Source of the DNA: DATFVA01 sp963839165
Lineage (GTDB): Bacteria; Bacteroidota; Ignavibacteria; Ignavibacteriales; Ignavibacteriaceae
Length of the DNA stretch: 64,000 bases
Direction of reading: 5' to 3'
NCBI GenBank assembly: GCA_963839165.1
Contig: CAWIUG010000011.1
Span: forward strand, 248,001 to 312,000
Shown: positions 25,342 to 34,600 of the stretch, in pieces
Position numbering within the stretch: position 1 is the first letter of the stretch
Layout: every line of letters starts with the position of its first letter
Program-made: the position numbers and the translations under genes
The notes under the pieces: model-generated
Database searches by the model: none
What the model saw: only the letters and a program-made list of their open reading frames with translations
Told to the model about the DNA's origin: nothing

Positions 25342-26271
25342 ATGAAAAAATTAAATATAGTGCTACTATTTACATTTATAATAGCTGTTACCGGGACCCT
25401 ATCAGCATGTCATGTTGATGTAGGTTCGGATTATGGGGGAGACCTTGAAACCATACATGAAAAGACCTTTAATATTCAGCCCGGTAAAAACTTAAGAGTT
25501 GAAACCTCAAGCGGCGATGTCACAGTAACCACCTGGGATAAATCTGAAGTTTACATTAAAGTCCTGGGTAATGAAAAAGCCAGGGACAAGGTAGACTTTT
25601 CGTTTAAGAACGACGATGATGAGGTTTCGGTCACTGCCAAAAGAGAAGGATCATTCTTCAACTGGTTCTCAAGCGGAATAAGGATGAAATTTGAAATAAA
25701 AGTGCCGGCTGAATTCAATTCAAATATAAATACTTCCGGCGGTGATATTATGATTGGGGGAATAAGCGGCAACAATAAACTGAGAACATCCGGCGGTGAT
25801 GTCTGGGTTAAGAATACTGATGGCGTTCTGAAGGTGACTACATCAGGAGGTGAAATAAATCTTGATTCCAACAGCGGGCAAATGGACGTTTCAACATCTG
25901 GCGGCAACGTTAAAGCAAGAGAATTCAAAGGTGATCTTTCAGCGTCAACTTCGGGCGGCGATATCTACCTGAAGGGAAGCAATTCCAAAATCTTCGCTGA
26001 AACATCAGGTGGTGATATCACGCTTGATTATGTAGGAATCAATAAAGGAATCGATCTTGAAACCTCAGGCGGGGATATAAAGATAAAGCTTCCTTCAGAT
26101 TTTAATGCTTCGGCCAATATGCATACATCCGGCGGAGATATCGAATGCGATCTTACTGCTAACAGGGCAAAAAGAATTTCTTCTTCCAGGTTTGAAGCCG
26201 ATCTGAATGATGGAGGTGCATTTCTCACCGTAAAAACATCCGGCGGCGATATTTCTGTTAGAAAACAGTAA
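25342..26271 (+). CDS. DUF4097-type lipoprotein with repeated TSGGD turns
   Basis: A lipoprotein signal (MKKLNIVLLFTFII, lipobox LSAC) is followed by a repetitive beta-rich domain. The motif T-S-G-G-D/E/N-I/V recurs about nine times at spacings of roughly 14-35 residues, with a first variant TSSGDV. This is the signature of the DUF4097 beta-helix/adhesin-like family, whose role is not established. The protein should be anchored in a membrane facing the periplasm or outside. ATG 25342 is preferred because GGATG lies just upstream; ATG 25333 would add MYK and has no ribosome site. It is divergent from glgE and followed by a terminator. Confidence 0.75.
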   Translation: MKKLNIVLLFTFIIAVTGTLSACHVDVGSDYGGDLETIHEKTFNIQPGKNLRVETSSGDVTVTTWDKSEVYIKVLGNEKARDKVDFSFKNDDDEVSVTAKREGSFFNWFSSGIRMKFEIKVPAEFNSNINTSGGDIMIGGISGNNKLRTSGGDVWVKNTDGVLKVTTSGGEINLDSNSGQMDVSTSGGNVKAREFKGDLSASTSGGDIYLKGSNSKIFAETSGGDITLDYVGINKGIDLETSGGDIKIKLPSDFNASANMHTSGGDIECDLTANRAKRISSSRFEADLNDGGAFLTVKTSGGDISVRKQ

Positions 26272-26297
26272 CATCTCTCACAAATATATTCTCACTG

Positions 26298-26330
26298 GCG
26301 CAGATGCTGTATCGCTTCTGCGCTTTTTTA
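26298..26330 (+). terminator. intrinsic terminator
   Basis: GCGCAGA and TCTGCGC form a 7-bp stem with a 12-base loop, followed by six to seven T. It lies 26 bases after the DUF4097 stop. Confidence 0.75.
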
Positions 26331-26382
26331 TTTGATATAATTGTATCAGTTTTATAGTTTTAATGAAAACAATTAAAGAAGC

Positions 26383-26841
26383 ATGAAAACTCCTTTGATA
26401 TATAAATTCCTTAATGATGATGAACTTTTAAGGATAACAAACAGGATAAAGGCCGAAGAAAAACAGACGGCGGGAGAGATATGTATAAGCATAAAGGAAC
26501 ATCGTTCCCTTCTACAAAAAAAGAAATCAGTTAAGGAGTTAGCCCGGGAGGAATTCTTCAAACTTGGAATAGATAAAACGAGGGATAAAACCGGCATCAT
26601 CATTTTCCTGCTTCTTGAAGCCCGGCAGTTCTATATCCTTGCAGATGAGGGAATTAACAAGAAAGTACCCGAAAAAACCTGGGATGCGATTAAAGATGAA
26701 ATACAGGAACATTTTATTGAGGGTAGATTTTCTGAGGGGATAATCCATGGAGTTGACCGTGTGGGTAAAATTTTGAGAGAACACTTTCCCATTAAACCTG
26801 ACGATACTAACGAAATCTCAAACCGGGTTATCCTGGAATAA
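26383..26841 (+). CDS. TPM-domain (TLP18.3/Psb32/MOLO-1) protein
   Basis: This 152-residue soluble protein consists mainly of a TPM domain: TNRIKAEEKQTAGEICISIK, then AREEFFKLGIDKTRDKTGI, then FYILADEGINKKVPEKTW, then HFIEGRFSEGIIHGVDRVG. It has no signal peptide or membrane helix, unlike many family members, which are anchored by a C-terminal helix. The biochemical role of the domain in bacteria is not settled. It is a single gene convergent with the glutathione peroxidase gene; their stops are 7 bases apart. Confidence 0.8.
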   Translation: MKTPLIYKFLNDDELLRITNRIKAEEKQTAGEICISIKEHRSLLQKKKSVKELAREEFFKLGIDKTRDKTGIIIFLLLEARQFYILADEGINKKVPEKTWDAIKDEIQEHFIEGRFSEGIIHGVDRVGKILREHFPIKPDDTNEISNRVILE

Positions 26842-26848
26842 ATAAGAA

Positions 26849-27415
26849 TTACTTACCAAGTTCTTTCTCAATTGCAGAAGTTAGTTCTACGCTTTCCGGA
26901 GTAACTTTGCTTCTGAACCTGGCGATTATTTTCCCATCCCTTGAGATTAAAAACTTTTCGAAGTTCCATTTAATATCGCCTTGTTCGGTAGAAGTATTAG
27001 TTGTCAGCGCAGTATAAAGAGGCGATCTATTCTTTCCGTTTACCTCAATTTTATCAAAAAGTTTAAAAGTAACGTCATACTTTGATGAGCAGAAATTCTT
27101 TATTTCTTCGTTGGTACCGGGTTCCTGACCACCGAACTGGTTGCAGGGGAAAGCCAGTATCTCGAATCCCTGGTCCTTATATTTTTTATAAATATTCTCA
27201 AGACCCTCATACTGAGGAGTAAAGCCGCATTTACTTGCCACGTTAACAATCAGAAGCACTTTTCCTTTATATGAAGAGAGGTTAACATCCTTACCGTCCA
27301 TATCCTTAACTATGATGTTACTTATATTATTATTCGCGCTGCCTCCTGCATCGCTGCCTGCGAATGAGAAAACTGATAATGCCATCAAAGTCAAAAAAGC
27401 TGAAAAATGTAACAT
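26849..27415 (-). CDS. glutathione-peroxidase-family thiol peroxidase, exported
   Basis: This 188-residue protein carries a signal peptide (MLHFSAFLTLMALSVFSFAG). The catalytic tetrad of the family is visible: C63 in VASKCGFTP (Cys, not selenocysteine), Gln in PCNQFGGQEPG, and Trp-Asn in KWNFEKFLIS. It should reduce peroxides in the periplasm, probably with thioredoxin-like partners as for most Cys-type bacterial members. I chose ATG 27415 because AAGGAGATCAG precedes it. A longer frame to 27448 adds 11 residues and spoils the signal peptide. It is convergent with the TPM gene. Confidence 0.88.
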   Translation of the reverse strand: MLHFSAFLTLMALSVFSFAGSDAGGSANNNISNIIVKDMDGKDVNLSSYKGKVLLIVNVASKCGFTPQYEGLENIYKKYKDQGFEILAFPCNQFGGQEPGTNEEIKNFCSSKYDVTFKLFDKIEVNGKNRSPLYTALTTNTSTEQGDIKWNFEKFLISRDGKIIARFRSKVTPESVELTSAIEKELGK

Positions 27416-27467
27416 TCTGATCTCCTTTCTTAAGTAACAACAGATCAACCCTTAAAATAGTTCACAT

Positions 27468-27770
27468 TCAGCTTAAAGATCTTATTATATCGCACACCAG
27501 GCAAGAGGTCAAAGGATAGATAAGTCTATTTTTTCTATAATTGAAAAAATATTTTCCGGCGAGCTGTCCTCCGAAAAAAGCCGCTACAATTATTGGATAG
27601 GTTAAAAGATGAAAACCGAGCCCCGACATCAGCCTGACAGCTATTACTAAAGGTACCGGGAGATGAATTGCAAGAACCCACTGCAAGGAAAATTTTTTAA
27701 CATTTGCCCTCCAGTATCCGAAGGGCAAATTCAGAATTAGAACAGAAACAGCCGCAAAAATTAAATTCAT
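27468..27770 (-). CDS. small integral membrane protein, 100 aa
   Basis: Three hydrophobic segments are visible (about 2-20, 30-48, 55-75), with a GYWRANVKKFSLQW loop, an AIHLPVPLVIAVRL helix and a basic tail (YRKNRLIYP) ending with a Cys-rich SCLVCDI. I do not recognise a named family. It lies 16 bases downstream of the pta-type gene and is probably co-transcribed with it. No function can be assigned. Confidence 0.6.
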   Translation of the reverse strand: MNLIFAAVSVLILNLPFGYWRANVKKFSLQWVLAIHLPVPLVIAVRLMSGLGFHLLTYPIIVAAFFGGQLAGKYFFNYRKNRLIYPLTSCLVCDIIRSLS

Positions 27771-27786
27771 ATAATAAAAATTACAG

Positions 27787-28764
27787 TTAACTCATCAATG
27801 CTGCAATGGCAGAAGTATTCACTATATCATCAACGCTGCATCCGCGGCTCAGATCGAAGAACGGTCTTTTCAACCCCTGCACAACGGGACCGATAGCTTC
27901 AGCCTTTCCGAGTCGCTGTGCTATCTTATAGCCTATATTTCCGGCATTAAGATCGGGAAAGATAAGCACATTTGCCCTTCCTGCAACAGTGCTTCCAGGG
28001 GCCTTTTTCCTTCCTATCGAGTCGATAATAGCAGCATCAAACTGCAGCTCTCCATCAATATTAAGTTCGGGATGTTTCTTTCTTACAAGCTCAGTAGCCT
28101 GAATTACCTTATCAATCGCCTCGTGTCCGGCACTTCCTTTTGTTGAGAAAGACAGCATTGCAATATACGGCTCTTCTCCTGTGAGCTTCTGATGATTTAT
28201 GGCTGTGGATACAGCTATATCTGCAAGCTGCTCGACATCAGGTGCGGGAACAACTGCGCAATCGGCGAAGCTGTATGTTTTATCAGGCATGACCATCAGA
28301 AAGAAGCTTGATACTGTGGATATACCCTCAGGCATTCCTATACACTGAATCCCCGCTCTCAGAACATCTGCTGTGGAAGCTGAGGATCCGGCAACACTGC
28401 CGTCCGCCATTGATTCCTTCACCATCATAGCTCCGAAGAACAGATCCTTTTTCATAGTATCCCTGGCTGCTTCAATAGTAATTCCCTTTTTCTTTCTAAG
28501 GTTAAAATAGATATTTGTAAAATCGCTGAGTTTGTCGGATTTCTCAGGATCAATTATTCTAACCCCCTGCAGCTCACAGCCTAAGTCCCTGGCTTTTGAA
28601 AGTACTTTTCCCTCATTCCCTATTGTGATAACCGATGCTATATTTCCTTTCGACAAAATCTCTGCTGCTTTAATTACCCTCTCGTCGTGAGATTCGGGTA
28701 AAACTATAGTTCTTTTACTTGCGGAAGCCTTATTTATAATGTCTTCCATTAATTTGTTGCTCAT
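27787..28764 (-). CDS. pta: phosphate acetyltransferase
   Basis: This 325-residue enzyme of the phosphate acetyl/butyryl transferase family interconverts acetyl-CoA and acetyl phosphate. Typical segments are IVLPESHDERVIKAA at the N-terminus, GSVAGSSASTADVLRAGI, DCAVVPAPDVEQLADIA, and AMLSFSTKGSAGHE near the active site. NVLIFPDLNAGNIGYKIAQRL is near the end. The length fits the short catalytic-domain form. I chose ATG 28764 because GGGAG lies 8 bases upstream; a frame from 28797 adds 11 unlikely residues. An acetate kinase gene is not in the window. Confidence 0.88.
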   Translation of the reverse strand: MSNKLMEDIINKASASKRTIVLPESHDERVIKAAEILSKGNIASVITIGNEGKVLSKARDLGCELQGVRIIDPEKSDKLSDFTNIYFNLRKKKGITIEAARDTMKKDLFFGAMMVKESMADGSVAGSSASTADVLRAGIQCIGMPEGISTVSSFFLMVMPDKTYSFADCAVVPAPDVEQLADIAVSTAINHQKLTGEEPYIAMLSFSTKGSAGHEAIDKVIQATELVRKKHPELNIDGELQFDAAIIDSIGRKKAPGSTVAGRANVLIFPDLNAGNIGYKIAQRLGKAEAIGPVVQGLKRPFFDLSRGCSVDDIVNTSAIAALMS

Positions 28765-28876
28765 TATTTTTCTCCCATTTTCTAAAAAAGACAACATTTA
28801 AAATTACGAAAATAGGACCAGAAATAAGACAGGGAATAAAATAGCTCTCATCTACGGCTAAATTCTTTGACTTATT

Positions 28877-28919
28877 AACTATTATTTTTATTATAACAGA
28901 CTAATATTTAATAATAGTT
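28877..28919. promoter_or_regulatory. inverted repeat in the pta / yggS divergent promoter region
   Basis: AACTATTATT (28877-28886) and AATAATAGTT (28910-28919) are perfect complements 23 bases apart in the only ~230-base divergent intergenic region here. It could be an operator, but AT-rich dyads also arise by chance. Confidence 0.25.
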
Positions 28920-28995
28920 CGGGTATACCTAATACAGCCTGATTATCGTTGATTTTTCCCTAAAAAAAGGATAGATTCACACTCTTAATTTTGTC

Positions 28996-29697
28996 ATGAT
29001 TACTGAAAATATTAAATCACTGCAGCAAAGAATTGAACAAAAATGTTCCGGGGTCAACAGGAAGAGCAGTGAAATAAAACTCATAGCAGTTTCAAAGACA
29101 TTTGGTGCAGAGGATATTGAAAAAGTATTTAATGAAGGACTCAGGGATTTTGGTGAAAATAAAGCACAGGAATTATCTGCAAAATACGAACTGCTCGGCA
29201 ATAAGATAACCTGGCATTTTATTGGACACCTCCAGAGAAATAAGGTGCGCAATGTAGTTCCTAATGCAGCTTATATTCACTCTGTAGATTCTCTTCAGCT
29301 TGCTTCTGAAATAAACAAGTACGCTGCAAGGAATAATAAGATTCAGAAAATTCTTCTACAGGTTAAAACATCCGGGGAGGAATCAAAATTCGGAGTTCAA
29401 GATAAGAATGAACTCATCGACCTTGTCCGTTACTGCAGTGAATTCTCTAATATTGCGCTTGAAGGCTTGATGACGATTGCCCCACTTACGGAAGATGAAA
29501 AACTTATAAGGCAAAGTTTCAGGCAAATGCGTAAATTGAGAGATGAATTAAATTCACAAGGCTTTGGCCTGAAGGAACTCTCTATGGGTATGACATCAGA
29601 CTTTGAAATAGCAATTGAGGAAGGTGCAACTATGCTGAGAATCGGTTCCGCTATTTTTGGTGAAAGAGACTATTCAAAAGATTGGAAAGATTCATGA
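28996..29697 (+). CDS. yggS: YggS/YBL036C-family pyridoxal-phosphate homeostasis protein
   Basis: This 233-residue single-domain TIM-barrel protein binds PLP. The PLP lysine is K34 in LIAVSKTFG, followed by FGENKAQEL and the signature WHFIGHLQRNKVR. KFGVQ and GLMTIAP follow, with LSMGMTSDFEIAIEEGATMLRIGSAIFG at the C-terminus. It balances cellular PLP and amino-acid pools rather than catalysing a known reaction. Its stop overlaps the start of the DivIVA-like gene (ATGA), as in many Gram-positive yggS-divIVA clusters. It heads a long overlapped operon. Confidence 0.92.
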   Translation: MITENIKSLQQRIEQKCSGVNRKSSEIKLIAVSKTFGAEDIEKVFNEGLRDFGENKAQELSAKYELLGNKITWHFIGHLQRNKVRNVVPNAAYIHSVDSLQLASEINKYAARNNKIQKILLQVKTSGEESKFGVQDKNELIDLVRYCSEFSNIALEGLMTIAPLTEDEKLIRQSFRQMRKLRDELNSQGFGLKELSMGMTSDFEIAIEEGATMLRIGSAIFGERDYSKDWKDS

Positions 29698-30230
29698 AAA
29701 TTTCTCCGATCAGTATTAAAAAGCAGGAATTCAATAAATCCTTCAGGGGTTATGATGCTGAAGAAGTTCAGGCATTTCTTGAAAAACTCGCTGACGAATT
29801 CGATGATCTTCAGAAGGAGAATGAAAATTATAAGGAAGAGCTTGAAAATGCTAATGTACACCTGGTTGAGTTCCGCAGGATAGAAAAAAATCTACAGGAC
29901 ACGCTTCTCAAAGCCCAGGAATCATCATCGAAGGCAATTGACTCTGTTAAAAAACAGACCAACTTAATGGTTAAAGAGGCAGAGATTAAAGCTAACCAGA
30001 TCCTTGAAAAAGCCAGAGAAAATGCGAATGAAATTAGAGACGCAGTAATAAAGCTCAGGGAAGAGCGCAATCTCCTGATTTCTAAATTAAGAGCGATGAT
30101 TGATTCGCAATCTCATCTCTTTGAAGTTAAGGTTAAAGAAGCCGGTGAGGAAAATCCCGTCGTTAAAAAGTCTGAACGCGCAAGTAAAGTCGATATAAAT
30201 GTCGATGATATAGTAAACAAAATTTTATAA
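29694..30230 (+). CDS. DivIVA-domain protein
   Basis: This 178-residue protein begins with the DivIVA motif: ISPISIKKQEFNKSFRGYD, then EEVQAFLEKLADEFDDL. A long coiled coil follows (about 30-140), and then a short acidic/basic tail. DivIVA proteins bind curved membrane and organise poles or septa. I chose ATG 29694, overlapping the yggS stop; an upstream ATG at 29682 would add MERF. It ends in TAATG with the next gene. Placement beside yggS resembles the divisome cluster of Gram-positives, although this is a Gram-negative-type genome. Confidence 0.85.
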   Translation: MKISPISIKKQEFNKSFRGYDAEEVQAFLEKLADEFDDLQKENENYKEELENANVHLVEFRRIEKNLQDTLLKAQESSSKAIDSVKKQTNLMVKEAEIKANQILEKARENANEIRDAVIKLREERNLLISKLRAMIDSQSHLFEVKVKEAGEENPVVKKSERASKVDINVDDIVNKIL

Positions 30231-31051
30231 TGAGCGAACTTAAAACTAAAATAGACGAAACCCTTACGGTCATCCGAAAAATTACCGGGGAAATTTACTC
30301 CGTAGGAATAATTCTGGGCACCGGCTTAGGTGGGCTCGTAAGGGAAATAGATATTGTACATGAAATCAGTTACGGCGACCTTCCGCATTTTCCCCTCTCA
30401 ACAGTTGAATCTCATGAGGGCAAGCTGATCTTCGGTAAGATAAACGGGAAAAATGTTGTGGCAATGCAGGGACGCTTTCATTATTATGAAGGCTACACGA
30501 TGCAGCAGATAACATACCCTGTACGTTTAATGAAATATCTGGGAGTTAAGACACTTCTTGTTTCAAATGCCTGCGGAGGAATGAACCCCCAATACCGTCG
30601 CGGCGATATTATGCTGATGGCAGATCATATAAACCTGCTTGGCGATAACCCGCTTATCGGAAAAAATGAAGATGAGCTGGGTCCAAGGTTTCCGGATATG
30701 AGTGAACCATATAATAACGCACTTATTTCCCTTGCTGAGGCAATCGCTCTGGAACATAAGATTAAGCTTCAGAAGGGCGTCTATATTGCGGTTCCAGGCC
30801 CTAACCTTGAAACAAGAGCCGAATACCGTTTTTTACGATCTACCGGTGCGGATGTGGTTGGGATGTCGACAATTCCGGAGAATATAGTAGCAAATCATAT
30901 GGGGATGAAGGTACTGGGAATCAGTATTGTTACAGATGAATGTTTTCCCGAAACTCTCAAACCTGTAAATGTTGAAGAGATCATAGCGGCTGCTATGGAA
31001 GCGGAACCGAAAATGACCTTAATAATGAAAGAGGTTATAAAAAAATTATAA
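30230..31051 (+). CDS. purine nucleoside phosphorylase (trimeric, PNP/MTAP family)
   Basis: This 273-residue enzyme cleaves purine nucleosides with phosphate to base and ribose-1-phosphate. Motifs are the phosphate-binding ILGTGLGGL (about 28-36), STVESHEGKLIFG, MQGRFHYYEGY, VSNACGGMNP, and the substrate loop VPGPNLETRAEYR with VGMSTIPENI. ECFPE near the end fits the inosine/guanosine-type enzyme (Asn usually follows the Thr-Asp pair; here it reads VTDECF). It overlaps both neighbours by one base (TAATG), so it is translationally coupled. Confidence 0.88.
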   Translation: MSELKTKIDETLTVIRKITGEIYSVGIILGTGLGGLVREIDIVHEISYGDLPHFPLSTVESHEGKLIFGKINGKNVVAMQGRFHYYEGYTMQQITYPVRLMKYLGVKTLLVSNACGGMNPQYRRGDIMLMADHINLLGDNPLIGKNEDELGPRFPDMSEPYNNALISLAEAIALEHKIKLQKGVYIAVPGPNLETRAEYRFLRSTGADVVGMSTIPENIVANHMGMKVLGISIVTDECFPETLKPVNVEEIIAAAMEAEPKMTLIMKEVIKKL

Positions 31052-31662
31052 TGGAAAAAAGACCATTACACAATTATGTAACCCCCGTGCTTCTCGGTGT
31101 TCTTATGTTTGCATCGAATTTTATAAACACCGGAATATTCCGGTTTGGTGGAAATGACTTTGCCGTCTGGTTTGTAATTTCACTCCTCAGTTTTGCCTGT
31201 GGATATTATATAAATAAGGTATTCGGCTGGCATAATGGAGGCAAGGTGATATTTTCAATTATTATTGCTGCTACTGTAATAAGCATACTGGTAATTTCCT
31301 TTTTCAGAGAATATTTTGCTGCTAATGAATTATTGACTGAAAATCTGATCCTTTACAGTCTCAGAAATATTACTCTGGGTTCTATGGCCCTTTTCGGGAT
31401 GGCAGTGGATGAGGTGCTGCATCGGGAAAGGGAGGCTTCGCTCCTGAATCAGAAACTTAAGATGTACGAAGAACAGCTTCAGAATGCCAGGAAAGAAGCC
31501 GAGGTTGAACTACGTGAAGCAAAAGTACAGGCTGAAAAAATAATTAACGACGCGCAGGCTACAGCAAAAAATACAATCCTAAAAAAGGAAAGAATAGAAA
31601 GTGAACTTAAAGAGTTCATTCAGGCTGAAAAAGAATTGATTAAAAGATACGAGGAATCCTGA
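31051..31662 (+). CDS. membrane protein with cytoplasmic coiled coil, unknown function
   Basis: This 203-residue protein has four hydrophobic helices in its first half (about 10-27, 37-54, 66-88, 100-118). A highly charged coiled coil (about 123-203, QKLKMYEEQLQNARKEAEVE and following) resembles the stalk of F-ATPase b subunits or DivIVA-type coils. No named family is recognised. It starts on the stop of the phosphorylase gene (TAATG) and ends 7 bases before ileS. Lying two genes after a DivIVA-like protein, it might be a membrane partner in division or polarity; that is speculation. Confidence 0.7.
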   Translation: MEKRPLHNYVTPVLLGVLMFASNFINTGIFRFGGNDFAVWFVISLLSFACGYYINKVFGWHNGGKVIFSIIIAATVISILVISFFREYFAANELLTENLILYSLRNITLGSMALFGMAVDEVLHREREASLLNQKLKMYEEQLQNARKEAEVELREAKVQAEKIINDAQATAKNTILKKERIESELKEFIQAEKELIKRYEES

Positions 31663-31669
31663 TAAGATC

Positions 31670-34600
31670 ATGTTCAAACAATATTCTGAAAAAATAAGTT
31701 ATCCGGATCTTGAAAAGAATATTCTTGAGTTCTGGGAGAAGAATAATATTTTTGAAAAGAGTATCTCTTCCAGAGATGAATCTAAATCCTTTACTTTTTA
31801 CGAAGGACCTCCAACGGCAAATGGAAAACCCGGAATTCACCATGTGATGTCACGGGCCCTTAAAGACCTCGTCTGCCGCTATAAGACCCTCCAGGGGTAC
31901 CGTGTAGAGAGAAAAGGGGGCTGGGATACTCATGGTCTCCCTGTTGAAATTGAAGTTGAAAAGAAACTCGGTATCAAGCATAAAAGTGAAGTTCTGGAAT
32001 ACGGTGTTGAAAAATATAACCAGGCCTGCAGGGAGTCTGTATTTACTTATCTCGATCTCTGGGAAAAAATGACAACCCGAATGGGTTACTGGGTAGATCT
32101 GGGATCAGCATACATCACTTTGAAGAACGATTATATTGAGTCTGTCTGGTGGGCATTAAAAACCTTATTTGATAAAGGGCTTATATACAAGGATTATAAA
32201 ATTGTTCCCCAGGATCCTAAATCGGAGACAGTCCTTTCTTCACATGAACTTGCATTAGGTTACCGGGAGACTAAAGATCCCTCAGTTTATGTACTTTTCA
32301 GGATTAAGGATTCTGATGATTATTTCCTGGTATGGACCACTACACCATGGACCCTGATATCAAACGTGGCTCTTGCTGTAGGTCCTGATATTGACTACGT
32401 TAAGATAAAGCACAATGATAAAAATATTATTCTCGCCAGAGAACGTTTAAGCGTAATCGAGGGGGAATATGAGATTCTTGATGAGTTTAAGGGGAGTACA
32501 CTTGAGAAAACCGAGTATGAACAGCTTCTTCCTTATATAAAAGTTGAGACAAAAGCGTTCTTTGTGGTAACAGGAGATTTTGTCAGTACTGAAGATGGTT
32601 CCGGAATTGTACATATCGCCCCAGCCTTCGGTGCAGACGATTATGAAGTTTCCAAGAAATATAACCTCCCTATGGTACAGCCTGTTACCCGCGGCGGCTT
32701 ATTTACTGAGGAAGTAACTGATTTCAAAGGCGAGTTTGTGAAGGATGCAGATCCTGGCATCATTAAAAACCTGAGGGAAGAAGGTAAGCTTTACAGGAAA
32801 GAAACTATAGTTCACTCTTATCCATTCAGCTGGCGTCACGAAAACGTTCCAGTAATTTATTATGCAAGGGAAAGCTGGTTTATCCGTACAACTTCAATAG
32901 CAGACCGGATGGTTGAGCTTAATAAGACCATCAACTGGCAGCCTCCGGAAGTAGGTGCCGGAAGGTTTGGCAACTGGCTTGAAGAGAATAAGGACTGGGC
33001 TCTTTCACGCGACCGTTTTTGGGCGACACCTCTTCCAATTTGGGTTAGCGACGGTGATATGTTCGCTGTTGGCAGTATTGAAGAACTAAAGCAAGGATTT
33101 ATAGAGGAAGAGGGTAAAAGGATCCCGGTTAGTGAAATAGAAAATATCGATCTTCATAAACCCTTCGTCGATAGAATTATATTCGAAAAGAACGGGAAGA
33201 TTTATAAAAGGACTCCTGAACTTATCGACGTTTGGTTTGATTCGGGTTCGATGCCGTTTGCCCAGTATCATTATCCCTTCGAGAATAAAGAACTATTTGA
33301 AAAGAAAAATTTCCCTGCAGACTTTATCTGCGAGGGTATTGATCAGACAAGGGGCTGGTTCTATACGCTGCATGCGATAGCAACAATGCTTTTTGACAAC
33401 GTTGCGTATAAGAATGTAATTGTTAATGAACTTATCCTTGATAAGAGCGGGCTGAAAATGTCCAAATCAAAGGGTAATACTGTTGATCCTTTTATGCTTT
33501 TCGATAAATATGGAGCAGATGCTACACGCTGGTACCTGGTGACAAATAGTCCCCCCTGGAGACCAACATTATTCGATGAAGATGGACTTGTAGAGGTTCA
33601 GCGGAAGTTCTTCGGAACACTTATGAACTCCTACGCATTCTTTGCTTTATACGCCAATATTGATAGATTTTCTTTTAAAGAAGAACTAATACCCTATGAA
33701 GAAAGACCCGAAATCGACAGGTGGATTATATCTGTACTTGGTTCACTTGTGGATGAATACAAATCCCTGATGGATGATTATGATGTAACCAAAGCAGCCA
33801 GGGCTGTATCAACGTTCACAATAGATCAGCTTTCTAATTGGTATGTAAGAAGATGCAGAAGGCGTTTCTGGAAGTCGGAAATGAACAAAAACAAACTGTC
33901 GGCTTACCAGACGCTGTATGAATGTCTGATAACGGTATCGAAACTGACTTCACCTTTTGCACCCTTCATATCAGAAGAGCTCTATACGAGTCTTAACTCG
34001 GTTACAGGTAAAGAGAAGTTCGATTCGGTTCATCTATCTGAATTTCCGAAAACCTCATATAAGAACGCTGAACTTGAAGGAAAAATGGATATTGCCCAGA
34101 AGGTGGTATTTCTAACCCGGGCAATGAGAGGTAAGAACAATCTTAAAGTAAGACAACCGCTAAGGAAGATTATGGTTGTGGTCGATAATTCACAGCGGGC
34201 TGCTCTTGAAGAAATGAAAAATGTGATCCTTGAAGAGGTGAACATCAAGGAACTCATAATACTTAAGGATGATGCGGAGATCGTGAATAAATCGGCCAAA
34301 CCAAACTTCAAATCAATCGGACCTAAGTTTGGCAAGAATGTAAATAAAGCGGCAGGAAAGATTAAAGAATTAGGAAAAGAAGAAATAGCAAAATTAGAAA
34401 GAGGTGATGAAGTTAAGATTGATATTGGAGGAGAAGAGTTATACATAAAACCTGAAGACGTTGAAATTATCAGTACCGAAATAGAAGGCTGGCTTGTAGA
34501 AAATGAAGAAGGTGTTACGGTTGCTCTGGATACAGAACTGGATGACAGTCTTCTATCAGAAGGACTTGCACGAGAATTTGTGAACAGGGTTCAGAATATG

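Noticed and set aside
26849..27415. Selenocysteine in the glutathione peroxidase
   Set aside because: The catalytic codon is a Cys codon in frame (SKCGF), not TGA.
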